The translations under genes were made by a program, and so were the position numbers. A stretch of DNA of 12,808 bases from an uncultured bacterium. GTDB lineage: Bacteria; Bacillota_I; Bacilli_A; RF39; UBA660. Under the pieces are notes generated by a model that did not search any database, was not told the origin of the DNA, and was given only the letters and a program-made list of their open reading frames with translations. This document shows positions 1 to 6,486 of the stretch, piece by piece. The stretch lies in NCBI GenBank assembly GCA_959020415.1, contig CAUERX010000035.1, positions 1-12,808 of the forward strand. Direction: 5' to 3'. Within the stretch, counting starts at the first letter, position 1. Every line of letters starts with the position of its first letter.

Positions 1-54
1 TACTATTGAATAGAAAGATTATTCTTGCTAGGCGGCAATTCTGTTTAGCAAGAG
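1..54. other. Gene-free left edge with one hairpin
   Basis: No coding sequence is supported here. TCTTGCTA (23-30) and TAGCAAGA (46-53) form a perfect 8-bp stem around a 15-nt loop, ending just before the long inverted repeat at 55. No T-run follows on either strand, so I do not call it a terminator. It could be the 3' end of something lying left of the window. Confidence 0.4.
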
Positions 55-139
55 TCCCGTAGAAAAAAATCCCTACGATTAACCAACAAGCCCTAGAGAG
101 TACTCTCTAGGGTTTTCGTTCGCTCTTGTACCGCTGTGC
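55..139 (+). repeat. Left arm of a perfect 85-bp inverted repeat
   Basis: The 85 bases 55-139 are the exact reverse complement of 595-679. Identity stops sharply at both ends (54 and 140 do not pair with 680 and 594). Inside the arm, 91-112 is a perfect 22-bp palindrome with half-site CCCTAGAGAGT, followed on the plus strand by TTTTCGTT, so it could stop rightward transcription. The arm is much richer in G and C than the DNA it encloses. It could be the end of a small non-autonomous foldback element, an inversion site, or a selected pair of inward-facing terminators; no transposase is present. Confidence 0.9.
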
Positions 140-594
140 GTGTTCTTATTTTTTTAATTATCATTATTAATTATAGGAAAAATTAAAAAAATTACGAACA
201 CTGATTTGTATTGAATTTTCCAAAGAGTTAAACATTATTTAATTATAAGTGGCTTTGGAAAATAAAATTGAAAGTATTACCCTTTGAATAAATATAATAA
301 ATTATATCTTTCAATTTTTCAATACAAATAAAACTTTACAATGATGTTGAAAAAATTAGATAAATTATTTTGTCAATTTGCAACTTTTCATTATTAATTA
401 AAATAGAAAAAAGGTGCAAATTTTATGGAACTTTAATTATATTTTTTCAAACGCACAAAGTGCATAAGCAAGTTTAATAGTTAGTTATTAGTAATTCATA
501 AAAATAATTTTACATTTTGTTTAATTAAAAATAATTATTTTTATGAATATAGCAAGTTATTTATATAAAATAAACTTGCTATCATTTTAAGTTT
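140..594. repeat. AT-rich interior made of nested inverted repeats
   Basis: This 455-bp stretch contains no credible gene. It is a run of inverted repeats: 140-159 with 181-201 (about 19 pairs, one mismatch, one bulge); 204-215 with 318-329 (12 bp perfect), enclosing 216-225 with 253-262 (10 bp) and 264-274 with 308-318 (11 bp); 347-356 with 441-450 (10 bp), enclosing 375-382 with 415-422 (8 bp); and 467-476 with 571-580 (10 bp), enclosing 494-509 with 533-548 (16 bp perfect). AT-rich DNA gives some chance pairing, but this number of long, properly nested, mixed-sequence arms suggests a selected fold. Confidence 0.75.
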
Positions 595-679
595 GCACAG
601 CGGTACAAGAGCGAACGAAAACCCTAGAGAGTACTCTCTAGGGCTTGTTGGTTAATCGTAGGGATTTTTTTCTACGGGA
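595..679 (-). repeat. Right arm of the perfect 85-bp inverted repeat
   Basis: Exact reverse complement of 55-139. It ends 8 bases from the stop codon of the MBL-fold gene (688-690), so that gene is transcribed directly into it. The second copy of the 22-bp palindrome lies at 622-643. Confidence 0.9.
614..643 (-). terminator. Probable terminator of the rnhB-MBL operon
   Basis: Read on the minus strand, the 22-bp palindrome (622-643, half-site CCCTAGAGAGT) forms a strong stem followed by GTTTTCGTT. It lies about 45 nt past the MBL-fold stop codon. The T-run is short, so termination may be partial. The mirrored left copy would act on plus-strand transcription, so the interior island would be shielded from both sides. 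Confidence 0.6.
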
Positions 680-687
680 TTATAACA

Positions 688-1206
688 TTATATTTCTGAA
701 AAATAAATATTATTTTGTTTCTCATATTCTAAAGTTGTATCTTTGCCATGTCCTGGGTAAACATGAGCATCGGGATATTTACTTATTTTTTTCAAACTAC
801 TACGCATTGACGCCTTATTTCCAGTCGGAAAATCTGTTCTTCCAACCGTTCCTTTAAATAAAAAGTCACCTGTAAACATCATACCTTCACCAGCAAAATA
901 GTAAGTTAAACTATCATCAGTATGTCCTGGAGTATAGATAGCCTCAAAAGTAAATGGTCCAATTTCATTTTGACCAATATTTAAATTATAAAAATCATAA
1001 ACTTTTTCTTCATCAAAATTACCAAGTGCCCCAACATGATCACTATGGCCATGAGTCACTAAAACGCCAATAACTTGTTTCCCCTTTAAATAAGGTTCTA
1101 TCTTAGAAAATTCATCACCTGGATCAATAACTAAAGCCTGACTTTCTAGAGATAAAATATAACAATTGGTTTCATATGAACCAACAACAACCCTGTCTAA
1201 AGTCAT
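688..1206 (-). CDS. MBL-fold metallo-hydrolase (glyoxalase II-like)
   Basis: A 172-aa cytosolic metallo-beta-lactamase-fold hydrolase of the small glyoxalase II-like (YqgX-type) group. Visible metal-binding motifs are THGHSDH (51-57), the later TPGHTDDS, the Asp in FTGDFLF, and YPGHG near the C terminus, in the order and spacing of a dinuclear Zn/Fe hydrolase. The length is typical of the short bacterial members that lack the large C-terminal domain of true glyoxalase II. The usual proposed activity is hydrolysis of a thioester or related ester, but the substrate cannot be read from sequence. The start codon overlaps the stop of the 82-aa gene by one base (TAATG), indicating translational coupling. 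It is the last gene of the rnhB operon. Family assignment is firm; substrate is unknown. Confidence 0.93.
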   Translation of the reverse strand: MTLDRVVVGSYETNCYILSLESQALVIDPGDEFSKIEPYLKGKQVIGVLVTHGHSDHVGALGNFDEEKVYDFYNLNIGQNEIGPFTFEAIYTPGHTDDSLTYYFAGEGMMFTGDFLFKGTVGRTDFPTGNKASMRSSLKKISKYPDAHVYPGHGKDTTLEYEKQNNIYFSEI

Positions 1207-1454
1207 TAATGAAGATGATCCATTCTAATCATAGTTTCGCGGTGCTTGCTAGAATCGTAGGCTGGCTTTTGTAAATTTTTGGGTGATGATTCAGCCGACT
1301 TTTTATTTATTTGTTGAAATTTTTTCTTCCAAGGATCGTTAGCATTATTCATTTGATTTCTAATGTTTTCTGGCGTATTATTAAAGCCTCTTAATATACT
1401 TACTTTACTAAATGGATTCATATTTGGCTTTTGATTATTATCTCTAATTATCAT
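1206..1454 (-). CDS. Small hydrophilic protein of unknown function
   Basis: An 82-aa protein I do not recognise. It is hydrophilic, rich in Asn, Lys and Ser, and has no membrane segment, signal peptide or Cys cluster; it probably has a disordered middle (about 40-70) and ends in His-rich MDHLH. The case for a real gene is its position. It starts 11 bases inside the end of rnhB, with AGGAGAG just upstream of ATG, and ends in a TAATG overlap with the MBL gene. A chance open frame would rarely fit both junctions with a good ribosome binding site. No function is proposed. Confidence 0.7.
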   Translation of the reverse strand: MIIRDNNQKPNMNPFSKVSILRGFNNTPENIRNQMNNANDPWKKKFQQINKKSAESSPKNLQKPAYDSSKHRETMIRMDHLH

Positions 1455-2067
1455 ATTTTCTCTCCTTTATTTTCTTAACTGGACCGTATGTAACACGATA
1501 TCCCTCAATTAACCCATATTTTTCAATAGCTTCTAAATGTTGCTTAGTTGGATAGCCTTTGTGTTTAGCAAAACCATATTCAGGATTTTTCAAATCAGCT
1601 TCATACATCATTCTATCACGCGTCACTTTAGCAATTACACTCGCCGCAGCAATTGTAATACTTTTCGCATCACCCTTGATAATTGGTTTTACTGGAATAT
1701 CAATATCCATTGGCATTGCATCAGATAATACATATTCTAAAGGTAACTTCTTTTGGACTTCCTTAATAGCCATTATCATTGCTTTACGACTTGCTGCATA
1801 AATATTAATTTCATCAATTTCTTCAGCCGAAACAATTCCAACTGCCCAAGTACTATGATTAATAATATAATCGTAATATAAATCTCTTTTTTTCTCAGAT
1901 AGTTTCTTTGAATCATTAAGGCCTTCTAATTCAAAATCTTTAGGCAATACTACACATGCAGCTACCACTGGTCCAAATAATGGTCCACGTCCAGCCTCAT
2001 CTGTTCCTCCAATAAAATTAATTCCTTGTTTAAAAAGCTCATTTTCATATTCCCATAAATCTATCAT
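1444..2067 (-). CDS. rnhB: Ribonuclease HII
   Basis: A 207-aa ribonuclease HII, which cuts RNA in RNA:DNA hybrids and next to single ribonucleotides misinserted in DNA. GTDEAGRGPLFGPVVAA (21-37) carries the first two metal-binding acidic residues (D23, E24). LNDSKKLS, YVLSDAMPMD and SITIAAASVIAKVTRDR follow in the usual order and include the remaining catalytic Asp residues. The frame opens 13 codons earlier (2106), but I choose ATG at 2067. It has GGTAGGGA at proper spacing and begins MIDLWEYE, the usual length, whereas the upstream ATG has no ribosome site and lies in the promoter. It is first in an operon with the 82-aa gene and the MBL hydrolase. Confidence 0.95.
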   Translation of the reverse strand: MIDLWEYENELFKQGINFIGGTDEAGRGPLFGPVVAACVVLPKDFELEGLNDSKKLSEKKRDLYYDYIINHSTWAVGIVSAEEIDEINIYAASRKAMIMAIKEVQKKLPLEYVLSDAMPMDIDIPVKPIIKGDAKSITIAAASVIAKVTRDRMMYEADLKNPEYGFAKHKGYPTKQHLEAIEKYGLIEGYRVTYGPVKKIKERKYDN

Positions 2068-2088
2068 GCTATCCCTACCTATATTATT

Positions 2089-2098
2089 ATTATACCAA
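2089..2098 (-). promoter_or_regulatory. Extended -10 promoter for rnhB
   Basis: On the minus strand TTGGTATAAT gives a perfect TATAAT (2089-2094) preceded by TGn. No good -35 sits at 17 nt. The same TTGGTATAAT occurs before the pyruvate kinase-like gene. A start point near 2082 would leave a short leader holding the chosen ribosome site. Confidence 0.5.
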
Positions 2099-2104
2099 AA
2101 AACC

Positions 2105-2129
2105 AAACAAAAAACATCAAATTATGATG
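2105..2129 (-). terminator. Intrinsic terminator upstream of rnhB
   Basis: Minus-strand CATCA (2125-2129), loop TAATT, TGATG (2115-2119), then TTTTTTG. It ends transcription from the EssC/LiaF-like remnant locus before the rnhB promoter. The stem is only 5 bp, so it is probably weak to moderate. Confidence 0.55.
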
Positions 2130-2139
2130 CTTTTGATAT

Positions 2140-2420
2140 TTACTTTACTTCTGTACCACCAAACGCTGATACACAGTTTATGTAAATAGTTTTATTGCCT
2201 TCTTTGAAAGCATTTTTGCCTTATTATCATTACCACCAAATATTGCAGATATAGTAGTCCCTTTAAAATCGTTTGTTCTAACCTTTTCTTCACATCCACT
2301 AAATATACCATAATAGACTGACTTTGCATGTGTACTTATCTTTCGGTTAATCATTTTAATTTTAGATATCCCAAAAATTAATGAAATTCCAACTAAAATA
2401 ATTATAATTTTATTTGTCAT
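2140..2420 (-). pseudogene. Frameshifted LiaF-like membrane protein remnant
   Basis: Translation from ATG 2420 (ribosome site AAGGTGAT) gives an N-terminal hydrophobic segment (IIIILVGISLIFGI), a basic stretch, then FSGCEEKVRTNDFKGTTISA and IFGG. This resembles the beta-strand repeat of LiaF-type domains (cell-wall-antibiotic response family). The frame then drifts and stops at 2178. A different frame resumes as NAFKEGNKTIYIN followed by CVSAFGGTEVK and a stop at 2140-2142, which is the next expected strand (SA-FGG). Restoring one A in the AAAAA run of GCAAAAATGC joins the two. It overlaps the end of the EssC-like fragment by 11 bases. Family is inferred from the repeated SAxFGG pattern. A sequencing error is the alternative to true decay. 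Confidence 0.6.
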
Positions 2421-3326
2421 TAATATCACCTTCCAAAAATTTGACCATTCTTATTGATGATCTTTGAATAATAAACCCAAAATTATTTTCAATTTGTAAT
2501 TTAGCCTCGACTGGAAAACGCCCAACTTTAATTAAATATTGATCATATAACCCTGAACCAATCCAAAGACCTTCAGATGCATTAATTACTGACTTATTCC
2601 TGACTCTTAAGCTCATCTGCAATATCAACAATGATAAAAATAACTTTTTCACTTCAGAACCGTCTTGAAGCAGATTTTCAAACTTAACCTTACTTTCTGC
2701 CTTAAGTCTCTTGTAAAAACTACTAACACCAAAAATTACACAAACAACATCATCAAATTTATTTAAACATTTTAAATCATAATTATTTTTATTATAAGTT
2801 TCAATCATTGAATTAATATATTTGCTTAAACGCTCAATTACATCATCAAATTTACTATTATATAACGCAATTTGTTCTAAAGGTTTAATTATACTACCCA
2901 CATCAATTGCAATCACATTAGTTTTTTTCAAACTAGAAAACTCTCTCAATAAAGGATTAACAAACATCGATAATCCCTCTACAGAGTTGCCAGTTATTAA
3001 AGTAACATATTTGTTTTTAAAATTATACAAAGCTATATCTAAAACATCTTTATAAATACCTACTGGAACATTAGAAAGTGAAATTAATTTATTTCGTAAA
3101 ATTTCCTCAGTAACTCTATTGGGTAAAACAGGAATCCTAGGAACCTTTACAGTAACAGATCTATTTAAAGTTTCGCAAACTTTTTTAATAAATGGTGTAA
3201 TACTTTCCTTTTCGTGAACATAAGCAGTCTGGAATTCATAAACTTCATCTAATTTTACTAGTCCTCGCCCAATAATTTGAGCTACCCCACTCCCCTATTG
3301 TCAATATTTTCGCCCAAAAAATTCAT
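2410..3326 (-). pseudogene. C-terminal fragment of a type VII secretion EssC-like ATPase
   Basis: About 300 codons match the end of EssC/YukB, the FtsK/SpoIIIE-type membrane ATPase that drives type VII secretion. IIGRGLVKLDEVYEFQTAYV is the linker motif before the last ATPase domain. RIPVLPNRVT and VPVGIYKDVLDIALYNFK lead into VTLITGNSVEGLSMFVNPLL, a degenerate P-loop as expected of the third EssC ATPase domain. Full EssC proteins exceed 1,200 residues, so the FHA part, membrane segments and first ATPase domains are missing. A reading starting at ATG 3326 (MNFLGENIDNRGVG) stops at 3282-3284 and joins the main frame only if one G is added to a GGGG run. An in-frame start at 3030 (TTG) would give 206 residues, but homology continues well upstream of it. 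No other secretion gene is nearby. Confidence 0.7.
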
Positions 3327-3379
3327 TTTAACAAAACTCTCATTGTATCATAATTAAAGAATGTCAAAAAATGTCAACT

Positions 3380-3403
3380 AAAAAGAAGCTATTAAAAGCT
3401 TCT
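3380..3403 (-). terminator. leuS terminator
   Basis: Minus-strand AGAAGCT (3397-3403), loop TTTAAT, AGCTTCT (3384-3390), followed by TTTT, starting five bases after the leuS stop codon. A standard intrinsic terminator. Two TTGACA boxes 10 nt apart lie just downstream (3362-3367, 3372-3377) and may include a weak promoter for the EssC-like remnant. Confidence 0.85.
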
Positions 3404-3407
3404 AAGT

Positions 3408-5804
3408 TTATTTAACTACAATATTAACAAGTTTTCCTGGAATCACTACAACGTTTACAAGCTTCTTACCATCGATAAATTTCTTAACATTTTCATTTGA
3501 TAAAGCAGCTTCTCGCATTTTATCTTTTGTAGCCTTAATATCCATATTTTCCTTAGCTCTAACCTTGCCATTTACCTGAATAACCATTTCATACGAAGAA
3601 ACAACTAATTTACTTTCATCGCATTCCGGATAAGGCATATTATGAACACTAGGTTCATGCCCTAACATTTTCCACATTTCTTCAGTAATATGTGGAACAA
3701 AAGGTGCAAGCAAAATAGTTAATTGCTCTAAATAATACTTGGGTATTTCTCTGCCAGTACTACTATATTTAGTTAAAATATTAACATACTCCATAATACG
3801 CGCAATTGAGGTATTCATTTGGAATTTTTCAATATCTGTACGTACATTTTTAATTGTATTATTTAGAGTATAATCAATATCTTGGTAACGTTCCTCTGAA
3901 TTATTACCGTTATATTCTTCTACTAAACGATATACACGAGCTAAAAATCTATCGATTGCTTTTACACCTTCCTCATTCCAAGGACCACCCTCAATATAAT
4001 TAAAAGCAAACATTAAATAAGCACGTAAAACATCACTACCATAATCTTCAATATAATCATCTGGAGAAATAGTATTACCTTTACTCTTACTCATTTTTTC
4101 ACCATCAGGACCTAAAATCATACCTTGATGTACTAACTTTTTAAATGGTTCATCAAAACTTAAATACCCCATATCTCTTAAAGCTTTAGTAAAAAATCTT
4201 GCATATAACAAATGCATACAAGCATGTTCTACCCCACCAATATAAATATCAACTGGAAGCATTTTATCGATTACATCTTTACTAAATGGCACTTCCGTAT
4301 TAAAAGCATCCGGATATCTCAAATAATACCATGATGAACATACAAATGTGTCTAAAGTATCACATTCCCTAGTAGCCTTTCCACCACATTTTGGACAAGT
4401 ACAATGAATAAAGTCCTCAGATTTTGCAAGCGGACTTGAACCATCTGGTGTAAACTCTACGTCATATGGAAGTTCAACTGGTAAATCTTTTTCTGAAACT
4501 GGAACAGTTCCACATTTATCACAATAAATAATTGGAATTGGCGCCCCCCAATAACGTTGACGTGATACCAACCAATCTCTTAATTTATAAGTTGTCGTCT
4601 TCGATCCTTTATTTTTTTCTTCTAATAACTCGACAACCTTGTTTTTAGCTTCATATCTATCGGTTAATCCATCTAAAACTTCAGAATTAACATACTTACC
4701 ATCACCAGTATAAGGTAATTCTTCACTTTCAATTACTGGAATAATATCCAATCCAAATTTAGTCGCAAATTCAAAGTCTCTCTCATCATGAGCCGGAACT
4801 GCCATTACACATCCTGTTCCATAACTAGCTAAAACATAATCACTTATCCAAATTGGTACAGCTTTACCATTGATCGGATTAACCGCGTAAGCACCTGTAA
4901 AAACACCTGTTTTTTCTTTAACTGTACTAGTACGGTCTATTTCACTTACCTTAGCAGTTTCAGCTTTATATTTATCTACGGCATCTTTACAGTCAGCGCT
5001 CACAATTTCATCCACTAATGGATTTTCTGGCGCTAGAACACAATAAGTACAACCATATAAAGTATCTACTCTCGTAGTAAAAACATCAAATGTTTTATCC
5101 ATTCCTTTAACATCAAAAGTTACTGTTGACCCAACACTTTTACCTATCCAATTACGTTGCAAATTTTTCGTTTTCTCTGGCCAATCAATTGTATCTAAAC
5201 CGCTTAATAACTCTTCTGCATAATCAGTTATCTTAAAAAACCATTGACTTAAATTTTTACGTAAAACTGTTGTTCCACAACGCTCACATTCCCCAGCTAC
5301 AACCTGTTCATTAGCTAAAACCGTATTACAAGATGGGCAAAAATTAACTGGAGCTTCTTTTTTATAAGCTAAATCCTGTTTATAAAGTTGTAAAAACATC
5401 CATTGTGTCCATTTATAATATTCTGGATGGCAAGTAATAACATCATTATTCCAATCAAAAGTTCCACCAATTGCATTGATCTGACCAATCATTGTTTCAA
5501 TATTTTTTTCTGTACTATCTTTTGGATGAATGCCAGTTTTAATAGCATAATTTTCTGCCGGAAGTCCAAACGCATCAAACCCCATCGGATGAAAAACATT
5601 ATGCCCTGTCATTCTTTTATAACGTGCCCAAGCATCAGGTACTGAATAGTTATACCAATGACCTATATGCAATTTAGCCCCTGATGGATAAGAAAACATT
5701 TCAAGTTGATATATCTTTTCATTCTTTTCCTTATCAAACTTATAAATATCATTTTTTTTCCAATATTCGCGCCATTTTTTCTCTACCGTTTTAAAATCAT
5801 ACAT
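3408..5804 (-). CDS. leuS: Leucyl-tRNA synthetase
   Basis: A 798-aa class I synthetase that attaches leucine to tRNA-Leu in the cytosol; the length is normal for the bacterial form (about 800-860). The ATP-binding HIGH motif is at 46-49 (KLHIGHWYN) and KMSKS at 570-574. A zinc-binding-like CPSC...CERC pair lies near 155-175. The CP1 editing domain carries GTGCVMAVPAHDERDFEFA, including the Asp that gates editing. A second Cys pair set (CDKC, CPKC) and the anticodon-binding and C-terminal domains follow. ATG at 5804 is preceded by AGAGAAGG and sits one base past the stop of the small membrane protein gene, so the two are coupled. Expression should follow leucyl-tRNA charging through the T-box upstream of that gene. 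Confidence 0.98.
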   Translation of the reverse strand: MYDFKTVEKKWREYWKKNDIYKFDKEKNEKIYQLEMFSYPSGAKLHIGHWYNYSVPDAWARYKRMTGHNVFHPMGFDAFGLPAENYAIKTGIHPKDSTEKNIETMIGQINAIGGTFDWNNDVITCHPEYYKWTQWMFLQLYKQDLAYKKEAPVNFCPSCNTVLANEQVVAGECERCGTTVLRKNLSQWFFKITDYAEELLSGLDTIDWPEKTKNLQRNWIGKSVGSTVTFDVKGMDKTFDVFTTRVDTLYGCTYCVLAPENPLVDEIVSADCKDAVDKYKAETAKVSEIDRTSTVKEKTGVFTGAYAVNPINGKAVPIWISDYVLASYGTGCVMAVPAHDERDFEFATKFGLDIIPVIESEELPYTGDGKYVNSEVLDGLTDRYEAKNKVVELLEEKNKGSKTTTYKLRDWLVSRQRYWGAPIPIIYCDKCGTVPVSEKDLPVELPYDVEFTPDGSSPLAKSEDFIHCTCPKCGGKATRECDTLDTFVCSSWYYLRYPDAFNTEVPFSKDVIDKMLPVDIYIGGVEHACMHLLYARFFTKALRDMGYLSFDEPFKKLVHQGMILGPDGEKMSKSKGNTISPDDYIEDYGSDVLRAYLMFAFNYIEGGPWNEEGVKAIDRFLARVYRLVEEYNGNNSEERYQDIDYTLNNTIKNVRTDIEKFQMNTSIARIMEYVNILTKYSSTGREIPKYYLEQLTILLAPFVPHITEEMWKMLGHEPSVHNMPYPECDESKLVVSSYEMVIQVNGKVRAKENMDIKATKDKMREAALSNENVKKFIDGKKLVNVVVIPGKLVNIVVK

Positions 5805-5805
5805 A

Positions 5806-6150
5806 CTATTTACCTTCTCTCTTTTTATAAATTTTTCCTAAAATATAATAACAAATCAAAATAAGTGGTATTAAAATAACAAAACCAACTAATAATTTAA
5901 AAACAAATCCGTCAATTAATTCAATTATCGTTACCGTAAAAGCAATAATAAAAGCATTGACAAGTGACAAACTATTAGCAAATTTCTTATAATCTAATTT
6001 CTCTAAATCTAACTTATAAGCATTTTTAAAAAACATAACTTGTTTCCCAGTTTTAAAAGCTTCTAACCCTTTTTTTCTAGCCACGACAATTAAGTAATAT
6101 ACTAAATAAACGATTAAAAAACTAATAACAAATAATAATAAATAATTCAT
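5806..6150 (-). CDS. Small membrane protein upstream of leuS
   Basis: A 114-aa protein with an N-terminal transmembrane helix (about 2-22), a basic cytosolic stretch (ARKKGLEAFKTGKQVMFFKN and following, to about 65) and two further hydrophobic helices (about 67-85 and 88-106), ending in KIYKKREGK. I choose ATG at 6150 because AAAGGAGGAAAT lies immediately upstream. An earlier in-frame ATG at 6177 sits in the T-box terminator T-run and has no ribosome site. It resembles small conserved but uncharacterised Bacillota membrane proteins with an RxKKxxxF-KxxYKLDxxKxxY-K pattern. It shares the leuS T-box mRNA and ends one base before leuS. No enzymatic motif is visible. Confidence 0.85.
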   Translation of the reverse strand: MNYLLLFVISFLIVYLVYYLIVVARKKGLEAFKTGKQVMFFKNAYKLDLEKLDYKKFANSLSLVNAFIIAFTVTIIELIDGFVFKLLVGFVILIPLILICYYILGKIYKKREGK

Positions 6151-6166
6151 ATTTCCTCCTTTTACA

Positions 6167-6379
6167 CAAAAAAGCATTATTTATAAGGGCGTATAACCGC
6201 GGTACCACCTTATTTAATAATACTTTTATTACCTCATATGCTTAACGCGCCTAAACGTCATATACTTATCATATATGCAGCTCCTAAGTAAGTTCATAAA
6301 CTCTTCTTTAAAAACTTTCACCAACCGTTTTCTCTCTACCAAAGAATTATTTACTAATACTCTTATTCATCGCTTTTCT
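6167..6379 (-). promoter_or_regulatory. T-box riboswitch (Leu) controlling the leuS operon
   Basis: The T-box sequence AGGTGGTACCGCGG lies at 6197-6210. Upstream are AGAGA (K-turn region) and GGTTGGTGAAAG of Stem I, then GAACTTACTTAGGAG, in which CTT (6290-6292) fits the specifier position and encodes Leu, matching leuS. The terminator pairs 6208-6226 with 6171-6188 (about 17 bp, one bulge and one mismatch), followed by TTTTTTG. The T-box bases needed for the antiterminator overlap its 5' arm. Known mechanism: uncharged tRNA-Leu pairs with the specifier and the T-box, stabilises the antiterminator and allows transcription. The next gene start is 17-20 nt downstream. Confidence 0.93.
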
Positions 6380-6385
6380 TATAAC

Positions 6386-6414
6386 ATTATATTATATTTT
6401 CTTAATAAGTTCAA
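6386..6414 (-). promoter_or_regulatory. Promoter of the T-box-leuS operon
   Basis: Minus-strand TTGAAC (6409-6414), a 17-nt spacer, and TATAAT (6386-6391). It lies between the terminator of the GH31 gene and the T-box leader, with a predicted start near 6379. Confidence 0.85.
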
Positions 6415-6434
6415 GTTAAAGAATACATTTAAAG

Positions 6435-6457
6435 AAAAAATCGAGATAATTCTCGAT
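6435..6457 (-). terminator. Terminator of the pyruvate kinase-like/GH31 operon
   Basis: Minus-strand ATCGAGA (6451-6457), loop ATTA, TCTCGAT (6440-6446), then a T-run (TTTTTTC, including the stem's last T). A clean intrinsic terminator 30 nt after the GH31 stop codon. Confidence 0.9.
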
Positions 6458-6486
6458 TCAATACTTTTAATTATAAATTCCCTGAC

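Noticed and set aside
55..679. CRISPR array
   Set aside because: There are only two repeat copies, in opposite orientation and 455 bp apart, and no cas genes.
645..857. Plus-strand 70-aa open frame across the right arm of the repeat
   Set aside because: It runs antisense to the MBL-fold gene, starts inside the inverted repeat without a ribosome site, and has no recognisable motif.
2410..3030. Stand-alone 206-aa gene starting at TTG 3030
   Set aside because: EssC homology continues in the same frame for about 85 codons upstream of 3030, so this start is an artefact of the open-frame boundary.
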